Assembly: GCF_000730425.1 (NCBI RefSeq)
Contig: NZ_CP008896.1
Location: 2,666,001 to 2,730,000 of the forward strand
DNA: 64,000 bases
From: Pseudomonas fluorescens
GTDB taxonomy: Bacteria > Pseudomonadota > Gammaproteobacteria > Pseudomonadales > Pseudomonadaceae
Reading direction: 5' to 3'
In this document: positions 45,318-54,320 of the stretch, one piece after another
Position numbering within the stretch: the first letter of the stretch is position 1
How the letters are laid out: each line of letters begins with the position of its first letter
Notes under the pieces: generated by a model
What the model was told of the DNA's origin: nothing
The model's input: only the letters and a program-made list of their open reading frames with translations
The model's database searches: none
Translations under genes and position numbers: made by a program

Positions 45318-45433
45318 TGCAGGAGCCGGCTTGCCGACGAAGAACCCGAGAGCAACGCGGGGTATCAGGCTCCCCGCGTTATCGTTGACGATGTTCGCTG
45401 CGATGCGGCGGCCCGACAAGCCAGCCCCTACAG
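45318..45433. repeat. Degenerate REPIN overlapping the 3' end of the OsmC-YcaO gene
   Basis: Outer arms TGCAGGAGCCGGCTTGCCGACGAA and ...CCGACAAGCCAGCCCCTACAGGG flank an inner hairpin (AACGCGGGG...CCCCGCGTT). The right-hand REP reaches into the coding sequence on the minus strand, so its TAG supplies the gene's stop codon at 45428-45430. Confidence 0.75.
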
Positions 45434-47629
45434 GGGAAGCGTCGACTTGGCGCGTGCGGCGTGCAGTTTTTTGTAGCTATCGATCAACCGCAGATGCCGG
45501 TCCAGGCCTTCGAGCTTCATGCTGGTCGGGGTCAGTCCATGGAACCGCACACGACCATCCACCGAGCCGATGGCGGCATCCATGCGCTCGTTGCCAAACA
45601 TCCGGCGCAAATTGGCTTCGTAGTCTTCCAGCTCCAGGTCCTCGTCCAGTTGCATCTCCAGCACCGCATTCACCGCCTGATAGAACAGGCCGCGCTCGAC
45701 AGTGTTGTCGTTGTATTGCAGGAACATCTCCACCGCCTCTTTCGCTTCTTCAAACTGCTGCAAGGCGAGATAGATCAGTAATTTCAACTCCAGGATCGTC
45801 AATTGGCCCCAGGCGGTGTTGTCGTCAAACTCGATGCCGATCAGCGTGGTGATGTCGGTGTAGTCATCCAGCTCGCTTTCCACCAGGCGCTCGACCAGCG
45901 CTTGCAGGCCGTCTTCATCCAGGCTGTGCAGGTTCAGGATATCGGCGCGGAAGAACAACGCCTTGTTGGTGTTATCCCAGATCAGGTCGTCAACCGGATA
46001 GATTTCCGAATAGTCCGGCACCAGGATGCGGCAAGCCTTGGCGCCGATATGCTCATAGACCGCCATGTAGACCTGTTTGCCCATGCTTTCAAGAATGCCG
46101 AACAAGGTGGCCGCCTCTTCGGCGTTGGAGTCCTCGCCCTGGCCGGAGAAGTCCCACTCCACGAACTCGTAATCGGACTTGGCACTGAAGAAGCGCCACG
46201 ACACCACGCCGCTGGAGTCAATGAAGTGCTCGACAAAATTGTTCGGCTCCGTCACCGCGTGCCCCTCAAAGGTCGGCTGCGGCAAGTCATTCAGCCCTTC
46301 GAAACTACGCCCCTGGAGCAGCTCCGTAAGGCTGCGCTCCAACGCCACTTCCAGGCTCGGGTGGGCACCGAACGAGGCAAACACGCCCCCGGTGCGCGGG
46401 TTCATCAGGGTCACGCACATCACCGGGAATTCGCCGCCCAGGGACGCATCCTTGACCAGCACCGGAAACCCCTGCTCTTCGAGGGCCTGGATGCCGGCAA
46501 GGATGCCCGGGTACTTGGCCAGCACCTGGGCCGGCACATCCGGCAGTGCAAACTCGCCTTCGATGATTTCGCGCTTTACCGCGCGCTCGAAGATTTCCGA
46601 CAGGCATTGCACCTGGGCTTCAGCCAAGGTATTGCCCGCACTCATGCCATTGCTCAGGTACAGGTTTTCGATCAGGTTGGAGGGAAAATACACCACCTCG
46701 CCGTCCGATTGACGCACGAACGGCAGCGAGACGATGCCACGCTCTTCGTTGCCGGAGTTGGTGTCGATCAGGTGCGAGCCGCGCAACTCTCCATCGCGGT
46801 TGTAGATCTTCAGGCAGTATTCGTCGAGGATTTCAGCCGGCAGCGCATCTTTGCGCCCAGGCTTGAACCAGCGCTCGTCCGGGTAATGCACAAACGCCGC
46901 GTTGGCGATGTCTTCACCCCAGAACTGGTCGTTATAGAAGAAGTTGCAGTTCAGGCGCTCGATAAACTCGCCCAATGCCGACGCCAGTGCGCCCTCCTTG
47001 GTTGCGCCCTTGCCGTTGGTAAAACACATCGGCGAATGGGCATCGCGGATATGCAGTGACCAGACATTGGGCACGATATTGCGCCACGAGGCGATTTCAA
47101 TCTTCATGCCCAGGCCCGCCAGGATCGCCGACATGTTGGCGATGGTCTGCTCCAGAGGCAGATCCTTGCCCGCAATATAGGTCCCCGCATCTGACTTCGA
47201 TGCTGGCATCAGCAACGCCTGGGCGTCGGCGTCGAAGTTTTCCACCTCTTCGATGACAAACTCAGGCCCGGCCTGTACCACCTTCTTTACCGTGCAGCGA
47301 TCAATGGAGCGCAGGATGCCCTGGCGATCCTTATCGGAAATATCCGCAGGCAACTCGACTTGAATCTTGAAGATCTGGTTGTAGCGGTTTTCCGGGTCGA
47401 CAATGTTGTTCTGCGACAGACGGATATTATCCGTGGGGATATTGCGCGTGCTGCAGTACAACTTCACAAAGTAAGCCGCACACAACGCCGACGAAGCCAG
47501 GAAGTAGTCGAACGGACCGGGGGCCGAGCCATCGCCCTTGTAGCGAATCGGCTGGTCGGCCACCACGGTGAAGTCATCGAACTTGGCTTCAAGCCGGAGG
47601 TTGTCGAGAAAATTGACCTTGATTTCCAT
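45428..47629 (-). CDS. OsmC-YcaO fusion protein (ribosomal protein S12 modification accessory)
   Basis: A 733-residue protein. Residues about 1-140 are an OsmC-like domain, with Cys in ASSALCAAYFVKLYCSTRN; residues about 150-560 are a YcaO ATP-dependent cyclodehydratase-type domain; the remainder is helical, TPR-like. ATP-binding signatures include GKGATKEGALASALGEFIER and SEIFERAVKREIIEGEF. In E. coli YcaO takes part with RimO in beta-methylthiolation of Asp88 of ribosomal protein S12. The OsmC fusion is a known architecture in pseudomonads, vibrios and relatives, so the same role is likely. No RiPP precursor or dehydrogenase gene is nearby, arguing against a peptide-natural-product role. 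Confidence 0.9.
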   Translation of the reverse strand: MEIKVNFLDNLRLEAKFDDFTVVADQPIRYKGDGSAPGPFDYFLASSALCAAYFVKLYCSTRNIPTDNIRLSQNNIVDPENRYNQIFKIQVELPADISDKDRQGILRSIDRCTVKKVVQAGPEFVIEEVENFDADAQALLMPASKSDAGTYIAGKDLPLEQTIANMSAILAGLGMKIEIASWRNIVPNVWSLHIRDAHSPMCFTNGKGATKEGALASALGEFIERLNCNFFYNDQFWGEDIANAAFVHYPDERWFKPGRKDALPAEILDEYCLKIYNRDGELRGSHLIDTNSGNEERGIVSLPFVRQSDGEVVYFPSNLIENLYLSNGMSAGNTLAEAQVQCLSEIFERAVKREIIEGEFALPDVPAQVLAKYPGILAGIQALEEQGFPVLVKDASLGGEFPVMCVTLMNPRTGGVFASFGAHPSLEVALERSLTELLQGRSFEGLNDLPQPTFEGHAVTEPNNFVEHFIDSSGVVSWRFFSAKSDYEFVEWDFSGQGEDSNAEEAATLFGILESMGKQVYMAVYEHIGAKACRILVPDYSEIYPVDDLIWDNTNKALFFRADILNLHSLDEDGLQALVERLVESELDDYTDITTLIGIEFDDNTAWGQLTILELKLLIYLALQQFEEAKEAVEMFLQYNDNTVERGLFYQAVNAVLEMQLDEDLELEDYEANLRRMFGNERMDAAIGSVDGRVRFHGLTPTSMKLEGLDRHLRLIDSYKKLHAARAKSTLPL

Positions 47630-47701
47630 GCGGGATTACCAGAATAGCGGAGCAAACGAATTGGCCGCCATTATCCGGCTTTTGCGGCGCAAGTCTCCCC
47701 C

Positions 47702-50440
47702 TTACCCCAACAACCCCATCTCCTGCGCCCGCGCAACCGCCTGGGTGCGACGCTCGACCCCCAGTTTGCTGTTGATATGACTGGCGTGGGTCTTGACGGT
47801 GTGCAGCGAGATAAACAGCTGGTTGCTGATTTCCTGGTTGGAGCAGCCTTGGGCGATCAACTGCAGCACCGCCAGCTCACGGGCGCTCAAGGTTTCGCTG
47901 GCATGGGTGATTTCGACCGGCTCGCGCGGGGCAACCGCCGGCAGCAAGGCCCACAGGCTTTGTCGCAACGCGTCATTCGGCGCCTGGCCCAGTTGCTCGC
48001 GTACCCAGTCAGGATAACGTTCCAGCAAACGCTGGAAAGGTTGCAACGCACCGCCGCTCGCCACTTGCAGTGCCCGGGCAAAAATCGGCCGGGCAGACGC
48101 GGCCTGGCCGCCATCCAGTAACAACAGCACATATTGGCTCAGAGCCATCACCGCGATCATCTGCTGGCCCTTGCCTTCAGCTTGGCGGGCGAGCGCATCG
48201 AGGCGGCGCTGGGCGCTTTCGGATTGGCCACGAATGGCATCCAGGGCTGCCTGCTGCAGTTCGATATGTTGCGGCAAATGCGGATGAAACTCCGGGGCGG
48301 CCGCGGCCTGCTCGCCGTTATAGGTTTGCCCCAGGCGGGCCAGCCAGGCGTCGGCCAGGTCTGTACGCCCCTGGGCCAGCCACAACTCGCATTTGATCAG
48401 AGTGATCATCGCCAGGTAGTAAATCGGCGGCACGTCCCAGATATGCATCAGCCGCTCGGCTTCGGCCAGTTCGGCAAACGCCTTGGGAAAGTCGCCACGG
48501 CGACCTTCATAGTTGGCGATGACACAGTGGCCGATCAACACGCTGATATCCCGGCAGGCGCGGGCTTCGGCAAGCCCCGCACGCAGGCGCAGCAGGCCGG
48601 TTTGCGGCTGACAACGCATCAGCAGCAGAAACCCCTCATACAACGATAGCCGCGCGCGCACTGCATACAGACGCTGGGATGCCAGGTCATGCAAGCGTTG
48701 CAGCCCCTCGCGCACTTCATCCAGAGCGCGCAGGATTTCCCCGCGCGCCTGCAGCACCCGCGCCCGATCGTAATGGGCCAGGGCCTCGAACAGTGGGTTG
48801 CCGACGCGCTGTGCCAGCTCCAGTGATTCGCGGTTCAAGCCCCGCGCGCGCCACAGGTCAGCATCGACGATGGCCAGGTTCGATAGGGTGGACAGACACA
48901 TCAGGCGCTGGCCGTAACGCTTTTGCGGCAGGCTTTGCAGGGCTTCGCTGCAATACAGCTGGGTCAACTCACGATTGCCGCGCCCACGGGCAATGATGCC
49001 GCTGAGGGCCAGCCATTGAGCGAGCATCGACTTCTGCGCCGTGGCCGACGGTGCCGGCAGGAAACGGCTGAGATGGCTGGACAATTCCTCCGCCGCATCC
49101 AACTGGCAGGCCAGCCCCAGCGCCCAGCTGTAGAGCACGATCAAGCGTGGCGTGCTGATCAACAGACTGTCGGGCAGGTCCATCTTCCAGCGCAGGAGCA
49201 TGCCGACGTTCTGTTCGGCCAGTAATTGCTCCTCGGACAGGTTCTGCACCAGGTTCGCGGCTACATCCAGATGCCCCGCGCGCAAGGCCTGCTCCACCGC
49301 CTCATCGAGCAGGCCCTGGGCATTGAACCAGCGACAGGCGCGCAAGTGCAGGCTGGCGGCCGGTAGCATCGCATTGGGTGAGCGCCGGGTGCGCAGCAAA
49401 TCGGAAAACAGGTGGTGATAGCGGTACCAGTGGCCCTGCTCGTCCAGCGGTACCAGGAACACCTGATGGGCTTGCAGGTAACGCAAGATCTCCGCGCTGT
49501 CATGGGCTTCGCGCACCGCGTCGCAGAGCTCGCTGCAAAAACGTTCCTGGGAGGCGGTGTCGTAGAGGAAAGCCTGGACCTCTGGCGGCAAGCAGTCGAT
49601 CACCTCTTCCAGCAGATAGTCACGGATCAGCCCTTCACCACCATGCAGGCCTTGGGGCAGGCCGGCCTCGCTGCCCGCCTCGGAGGCCGCCAGCAACCAG
49701 AAACGCAAACCGGCCACCCAGCCTTCACTGCGGCGGATCAGGTTATCCAGCGCTTCACCGCGCAATGAGCTGCTGTGATGGTCGAGCAAGGCCAGGGATT
49801 CGTCGTTGGTCAGGCGCAGGTCCTGCTCATGCAACTCCAGCAAATGCCGCGACAGGCGCAACCGCGCCAAATGCCAGTCGGGACGCTGGCGACTGGTGAC
49901 CAGTACCAACAGGCCATCGGGCAAATGGTTGAGAAAAAATTGCAGGCAGCGATCCAGCACCGGGCCCTGGGCCAGGTGGTAGTCATCCAGTACCAGCAAT
50001 AACGGCGTGCGCAGGGATAGATGGACAGTCAATTCGTCAAGCAGGCCATCGAGCCATTCTTCAAAGGCAAATGGCTGATGGCGTTGGCGCATTTTCAACA
50101 AGCCCAGGGCCTGAGTGCCTATCTGCGGGAAGTACTGCTGCAAACCTTCCAGCAAGCGCTCAAGGAAACGCCCCGGATCGCTGTCCCGCGAACTGAGGCC
50201 CAGCCACAGGCTTTGCCAGTGACCCGGCAACCCCTGGCAAAACTCTACCGCCAGCGAGCTTTTGCCGAAGCCCGCCGGGGCGCTGACCAGCAGCAAACGG
50301 CCCTCCAGGCCCATGCTCAAGCGCTCGCACAGACGTGGACGCAGCACATAGCCGTCGGGCAGCGGGGGTCGATAGAAGCGCCCTTCCAGCGTGGGGATTA
50401 CCGCACTGGCAGGCCCTTGGATTCGGGACAGATCAGTCAT
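47702..50440 (-). CDS. MalT-like LuxR-family ATP-dependent transcriptional regulator
   Basis: A 912-residue STAND-type activator. N-terminal NTPase with Walker A VSAPAGFGKSSLAVEF (near residue 50) and Walker B LLLVLDDYHLAQ; a long helical TPR-like sensor region (about 350-840); and a C-terminal LuxR helix-turn-helix (SNQEISNQLFISLHTVKTHA, final 60 residues). Start ATG 50440 (MTDLSRIQGPASAV); an earlier in-frame ATG at 50473 lacks a ribosome site. It sits downstream of DUF1329, DUF1302 and an AlkK-type ligase on the same strand, the same order as P. aeruginosa PA3921-PA3924. It is the likely activator of that locus. Confidence 0.9.
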   Translation of the reverse strand: MTDLSRIQGPASAVIPTLEGRFYRPPLPDGYVLRPRLCERLSMGLEGRLLLVSAPAGFGKSSLAVEFCQGLPGHWQSLWLGLSSRDSDPGRFLERLLEGLQQYFPQIGTQALGLLKMRQRHQPFAFEEWLDGLLDELTVHLSLRTPLLLVLDDYHLAQGPVLDRCLQFFLNHLPDGLLVLVTSRQRPDWHLARLRLSRHLLELHEQDLRLTNDESLALLDHHSSSLRGEALDNLIRRSEGWVAGLRFWLLAASEAGSEAGLPQGLHGGEGLIRDYLLEEVIDCLPPEVQAFLYDTASQERFCSELCDAVREAHDSAEILRYLQAHQVFLVPLDEQGHWYRYHHLFSDLLRTRRSPNAMLPAASLHLRACRWFNAQGLLDEAVEQALRAGHLDVAANLVQNLSEEQLLAEQNVGMLLRWKMDLPDSLLISTPRLIVLYSWALGLACQLDAAEELSSHLSRFLPAPSATAQKSMLAQWLALSGIIARGRGNRELTQLYCSEALQSLPQKRYGQRLMCLSTLSNLAIVDADLWRARGLNRESLELAQRVGNPLFEALAHYDRARVLQARGEILRALDEVREGLQRLHDLASQRLYAVRARLSLYEGFLLLMRCQPQTGLLRLRAGLAEARACRDISVLIGHCVIANYEGRRGDFPKAFAELAEAERLMHIWDVPPIYYLAMITLIKCELWLAQGRTDLADAWLARLGQTYNGEQAAAAPEFHPHLPQHIELQQAALDAIRGQSESAQRRLDALARQAEGKGQQMIAVMALSQYVLLLLDGGQAASARPIFARALQVASGGALQPFQRLLERYPDWVREQLGQAPNDALRQSLWALLPAVAPREPVEITHASETLSARELAVLQLIAQGCSNQEISNQLFISLHTVKTHASHINSKLGVERRTQAVARAQEMGLLG

Positions 50441-50589
50441 CGCCGGGCTCTTGTAATAGGCTGTGGTCGGCACTGCAGATGTCCGCAGACTAGCGTTAAA
50501 ACCCGTCGCTTTGTAGATCTTTGCAACATTTATCTGAAAAAGACTACAACAAGAAATAACCAGCCATTTTCCGGGTAGCCCAAAACAAA

Positions 50590-50678
50590 TGTGGGAGCGG
50601 GCTTGTTCGCGATAGCGGTGGTTCAGTCACTGGTTGGTTGACTGAACCACCGCTATCGCGAACAAGCCCGCTCCCACA
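50590..50678. repeat. Perfect 40-bp inverted repeat (second REPIN family)
   Basis: Left arm 50590-50629 starts TGTGGGAGCGGGCTTGTTCG; the right arm 50639-50678 is its exact reverse complement over all 40 bases. Only a 9-base loop (CTGGTTGGT) separates them. A further partial unit (AAGCCCGCACCCACA) follows at 50680. The consensus differs from the GTAGGAGCCGGCTTG family elsewhere in the window. It lies between DUF1329 and the regulator. Confidence 0.95.
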
Positions 50679-50717
50679 CAAGCCCGCACCCACAGGCGCG
50701 GACTTGATTACCGCTGG

Positions 50718-52082
50718 TTAGCGAACACCCTCTTGGCGCAGGGCTGCCGGGGTGAAGTCTTTGGTGGTGGCAGTGAAGCCGAAGTCATAGGCCTTTTTCT
50801 CTTCGTTCTTCATGCCCAGGGCCAGGTAGCGGCCGGATTGCAGGTCGTAGAGGGTTTCCAGGGCATACCACGGTACTTGTTTGTCGTAGTAGTTCTCGCC
50901 ATGGGCTTCGGCCACGCGCCACAGTTGGCCACGACCGTCGTAGTGGTCGATCACAGCCGCCTGCCAGGTGTCTTCGTCGATGTAGAAGTCACGTTTGGCG
51001 TAGATATGGCGCTGGCCTTCCTTCAAGGTCGCAACCACGTGCCAGACGCGGCGCAGTTCATAGCGTGCCAGGTCCTGGTTGATGTGGCCGGCCTTGATGA
51101 TGTCGGCGTACTTGAGTTTCGGATCATCGAGCTTGTAGCTGTTGGACGCGATGTAGATTTCCTTCTTGCCCTCCAGCTTCCAGTCGTAGCGATCCGGCGC
51201 ACCGTTGTACATATCGAGGTTGTCAGAGGTACGCAGGCCATCGGCAGCGGTACCCGGCCCGTCATAGGACACTTGCGGCGCACGACGCACACGGCGCTGA
51301 CCGGCGTTGTAGACCCATGCCGCGCGTGGTTCCTTCACCTGGTCCAGGGTCTCGTGTACCAGCAACACACCACCGGCCAGACGCGCCGGTGCAGTGACTT
51401 GCTGCTTGAAGTAGAACAGGATGTTGCCCGGGTTTTTCGGGTCGTAGTCCTTCATCTTGTCGCGGAACACGAACTGATCCTGGAAGTACACCAGGCTGTA
51501 CGAGCCGTTGGCCTGTGGCGTGGCCTGGGTTACCAGACGTGTCACGCTGCCACCGCGGTAGCGGGTGATGTGGTTCCAGATCACCTCGACCCCGCTTTTC
51601 GGGATAGGGAACGGAATCGCGGTCTCGAAGTTTTCCAGGCCGTTACCACCGCCTACCAGGTTGGTGCTGGTGGCGTTTTTCTTGATGGAGGCGAACACTT
51701 CTGCCGGCACGGTGGCGCCGCGATGGGTGGTATACACCGGCATCTTGAAGGTGTCGGGGTAGCGCTTGAACATCGCGTACTGCCCCGGCGCCAGCTTGTC
51801 TTTGTACTGTTCGACGTTCTGCGCGGTGATGGTGAACTGCGGTTGCTCGCTGGCATACGGGTTGGCCAGGAAGCCCTTGGCATCCACGGCGCCCGCGTTG
51901 GTTGGCAGGGCTTTCCAGGCCGGAATGGTGCCGGCGGCGTTGCCAGCCATTTCCGCACCCATCGGGGTCAACGTAGTGCCCAGCTTGGCGGCTTCATCCG
52001 CCGACACGGCCGCCATGACGCTGCTGGCCATGATCGACAGTCCCAGCACACCCACGTGCAACAGACTTTTGGTTACTTTCAT
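50718..52082 (-). CDS. DUF1329 family exported protein
   Basis: A 454-residue protein with a Sec signal peptide (about 1-24, ending SSVMA). The rest is a single DUF1329 domain, predicted to be a periplasmic beta-rich, LolB-like fold. Recognisable pieces are LTPMGAEMAGNAAGTIPAWK near the N-terminus and RRVWHVVATLKEGQRHIYAKR, with AKRDFYIDEDTWQAAVIDHY following. It is co-transcribed with the DUF1302 gene (28-base gap), a very widespread pairing in proteobacteria. A role in handling hydrophobic molecules in the envelope has been proposed from fold; the function is not established. Confidence 0.92.
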   Translation of the reverse strand: MKVTKSLLHVGVLGLSIMASSVMAAVSADEAAKLGTTLTPMGAEMAGNAAGTIPAWKALPTNAGAVDAKGFLANPYASEQPQFTITAQNVEQYKDKLAPGQYAMFKRYPDTFKMPVYTTHRGATVPAEVFASIKKNATSTNLVGGGNGLENFETAIPFPIPKSGVEVIWNHITRYRGGSVTRLVTQATPQANGSYSLVYFQDQFVFRDKMKDYDPKNPGNILFYFKQQVTAPARLAGGVLLVHETLDQVKEPRAAWVYNAGQRRVRRAPQVSYDGPGTAADGLRTSDNLDMYNGAPDRYDWKLEGKKEIYIASNSYKLDDPKLKYADIIKAGHINQDLARYELRRVWHVVATLKEGQRHIYAKRDFYIDEDTWQAAVIDHYDGRGQLWRVAEAHGENYYDKQVPWYALETLYDLQSGRYLALGMKNEEKKAYDFGFTATTKDFTPAALRQEGVR

Positions 52083-52110
52083 ATTCTGGTCTTCCTGAAA
52101 TGCAGTGTAC

Positions 52111-53985
52111 TTAGAAGTTCGCGCCGAAACTCAGGGCCACGAAATCGCGGTCAACCGAGGTGTTGTAGTCGCCACCAAAGAAGTTGGTGTAGGCCAGGCT
52201 CGCGGTGTAGGTGTTCTGGTACTCGGCATCCAGCCCCAGGCTCACCGCTTTGCGACCTTCTTCAAAGTTGCCGCCAGGGCCTGGCGAGTAACCGTTCACA
52301 TCATGGGACCAGGCCACGTTAGGCTTGAGGTTCACCCCGGCGAAGACGTCCGGATATTCCCAGATTGCCCGGCCACGGTAGCCCCAGGAAGTGGCGGTGG
52401 TGAAGCCATCATTGTTGCAATTGGCCGTCCGGTTGCTGGCATCGGTGCCAGGTCCGGCACCGGCGATTGTGCCGCTGTTAAGCGTTGCACAAAGAGCTCC
52501 TCGCCCAGGACCAAATACCGGGTCACGCCCGTAACGTGCTTTGTTGCTGCTTTCCAGACCACCGACGTGGGTCACGCCCACCTCACCGACCAACGTCAAG
52601 CGGCTTGCTCCCATCACTTGATCGAAGAAGTGCGTGAAGGTTGTCTGGAACTGAGTCACTTCCTTACGCCGGTAGCCGTTCAGATCCTGATCAGCAGCGC
52701 CTTTGAGTGGCGAAGCCGCTTCCAGGCCAAGCAGCGGCGTTACGCCCGCATACAGAATATCGGTCGTGTTGAGTTGCACTGGCGCATTCGGCCGATAGCT
52801 CAACTCACCACTCCAGGCAGTCCCTGTCGCCAGCGTGGTGGAGAAGCTCAAGCCATACAACCGGATATCCTCTGGGTACTCGACAAAGTAGCTGGAGTTA
52901 CCAGCCACAATGAGAGGACGCAATTGGCTGGCGCCGGGTACAGTCGTCAATGCGTTAGCGGCCCTATAGGTCGCAGCAGAGGCGCCCCTGGCGCTGAAAA
53001 TCGGCGCACGGCTGTGATAGTTCATGAAATAAGCGCCGAACTCAGTGTCCAACGGCTCAAAGTTGTAGTGCATCGCCACGCCGAACTGGCCGCTATCGCG
53101 TGCGTCGCGATCAGGGCCGCGCTTGACCAGCACACCCTCTTCATTGATGTTCACACCAAACGCGTTCATCAGCGGCATGCCACCGCCCGCGGCGACCACT
53201 GAACGCTTACTGAGCAAGCGCAGGTTGTCACTGCAGCCGTCGGCAATAACATCCGGTTGAGAGAAGAACGTCCCGCAGTTATCAGTAACCGTCTGATCCC
53301 ATTCCAACTGATAGAAGGCTTCTGCCGACAGGTTGTCGGTCAACGATTGCGACACGTAGAACATGTTGACCGGAATCAGGCCTTCCTTGATTTCGGCGCC
53401 CGGACGACGGAACGCAGACACGTCGATCGGGTTGACGGAGTTGATACCGCCGCCAATGAAGGTACTTTCACCCCAGCTCACCACCTGCTTACCGAACCGC
53501 ACCGAACCCGGCGCATCGGCAATGGAATAGTTGTGGTAGACGAACGCATCGAGAATCTGCCCGCCTGAAGACTTGGCGCCCTCTTTGCGGTTGTGGTCAC
53601 TGATGTCCTTGAACTCGCGGCTTTCATCCTTGAGTTCAAAGTCATACCAATACTTGCCACGCACAAACACACCGGTATCGCCGTACTTCAGTTCCAGGTC
53701 ATGGATACCCTTGAAGATCTTCGAGAACGTCTCCCCACGCTTGAAATTCAAGTGACCGTCATCGGAGGTCTGCGACAGCCCCTTGCCACCGTTGTTGACA
53801 CCGATCAGGTCGCGGTCGGGCTTGGCCGTGCTCCAACTGGCACCCACCGACAGGGAGGAGTCGAAGCTACCTTCGACCTCACCAATGTTGAAACTGACGC
53901 CGAATGCGGGCCCGGCGAGGGTCGAGGCAAGACTGACCGCCAGGGGTAATCTCGCCCGGCGCCAGAACTGATTTACTGAGGTCAT
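52111..53985 (-). CDS. DUF1302 family predicted outer-membrane beta-barrel
   Basis: A 624-residue exported protein. Signal peptide at about 1-29 (LAVSLASTLAGPAFG). It begins VSFNIGEVEGSFDSSLSVGA, and the alternating beta pattern runs to a terminal Phe (ALSFGANF), as in BAM-assembled barrels. Two Cys pairs fall in predicted surface loops (DNCGTFF and ADGCSDN; ALCATL and TANCNND), likely disulfides. A Tyr/Asp-rich N-terminal section contains GKQVVSWGEST. Paired with DUF1329. A lipid or aromatic-compound uptake role is plausible but unproven. Confidence 0.92.
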   Translation of the reverse strand: MTSVNQFWRRARLPLAVSLASTLAGPAFGVSFNIGEVEGSFDSSLSVGASWSTAKPDRDLIGVNNGGKGLSQTSDDGHLNFKRGETFSKIFKGIHDLELKYGDTGVFVRGKYWYDFELKDESREFKDISDHNRKEGAKSSGGQILDAFVYHNYSIADAPGSVRFGKQVVSWGESTFIGGGINSVNPIDVSAFRRPGAEIKEGLIPVNMFYVSQSLTDNLSAEAFYQLEWDQTVTDNCGTFFSQPDVIADGCSDNLRLLSKRSVVAAGGGMPLMNAFGVNINEEGVLVKRGPDRDARDSGQFGVAMHYNFEPLDTEFGAYFMNYHSRAPIFSARGASAATYRAANALTTVPGASQLRPLIVAGNSSYFVEYPEDIRLYGLSFSTTLATGTAWSGELSYRPNAPVQLNTTDILYAGVTPLLGLEAASPLKGAADQDLNGYRRKEVTQFQTTFTHFFDQVMGASRLTLVGEVGVTHVGGLESSNKARYGRDPVFGPGRGALCATLNSGTIAGAGPGTDASNRTANCNNDGFTTATSWGYRGRAIWEYPDVFAGVNLKPNVAWSHDVNGYSPGPGGNFEEGRKAVSLGLDAEYQNTYTASLAYTNFFGGDYNTSVDRDFVALSFGANF

Positions 53986-54132
53986 CGACGCTACTCCATG
54001 TGCATTTTATTGTTATGGCAGTGAGCCTTTTCAAACACGCTTGTAACGGCCGGAATACAACGATTCCGATGCCAGACAGCCGCCGTACCACCCAGGACCG
54101 CAGCGCCGCATCCTTGAAAAACTCTGGGACGG

Positions 54133-54160
54133 ACTATAGCCAGCAGGGGGTATTGCTTGA
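54133..54160 (-). promoter_or_regulatory. Candidate promoter of the DUF1302-DUF1329 pair
   Basis: On the minus strand TCAAGC, 16 bases, TATAGT, within the 335-base gap 53986-54320. The -10 is good and the -35 poor, as expected for an activator-dependent promoter. The leader would be about 140 bases. The same gap holds an imperfect hairpin (CTTTCGC/GCGAAAG at 54206-54238) and no reading frame I trust. Confidence 0.4.
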
Positions 54161-54290
54161 TCCCTCTAAAGTGTGATTTGCATCACCAACCCGTCTGCAA
54201 CAGCCCTTTCGCCATGTCAGCGAGGGCTGACGCGAAAGAGGATGGCTGAAATTTGCCAAATGACAAGGCAAAGGCTTGTGATAGAGCATT

Positions 54291-54312
54291 GCCGTGCCCG
54301 GGCGGGCACGGC
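54291..54312 (-). terminator. GC hairpin just after the acyl-CoA ligase gene
   Basis: GCCGTGCCCG and CGGGCACGGC form a 10-bp stem eight bases past the ligase stop. No T-run follows on the minus strand, so it is at best a weak or factor-dependent terminator, or an mRNA end-stabilising hairpin. Confidence 0.4.
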
Positions 54313-54320
54313 GCAAGGGG

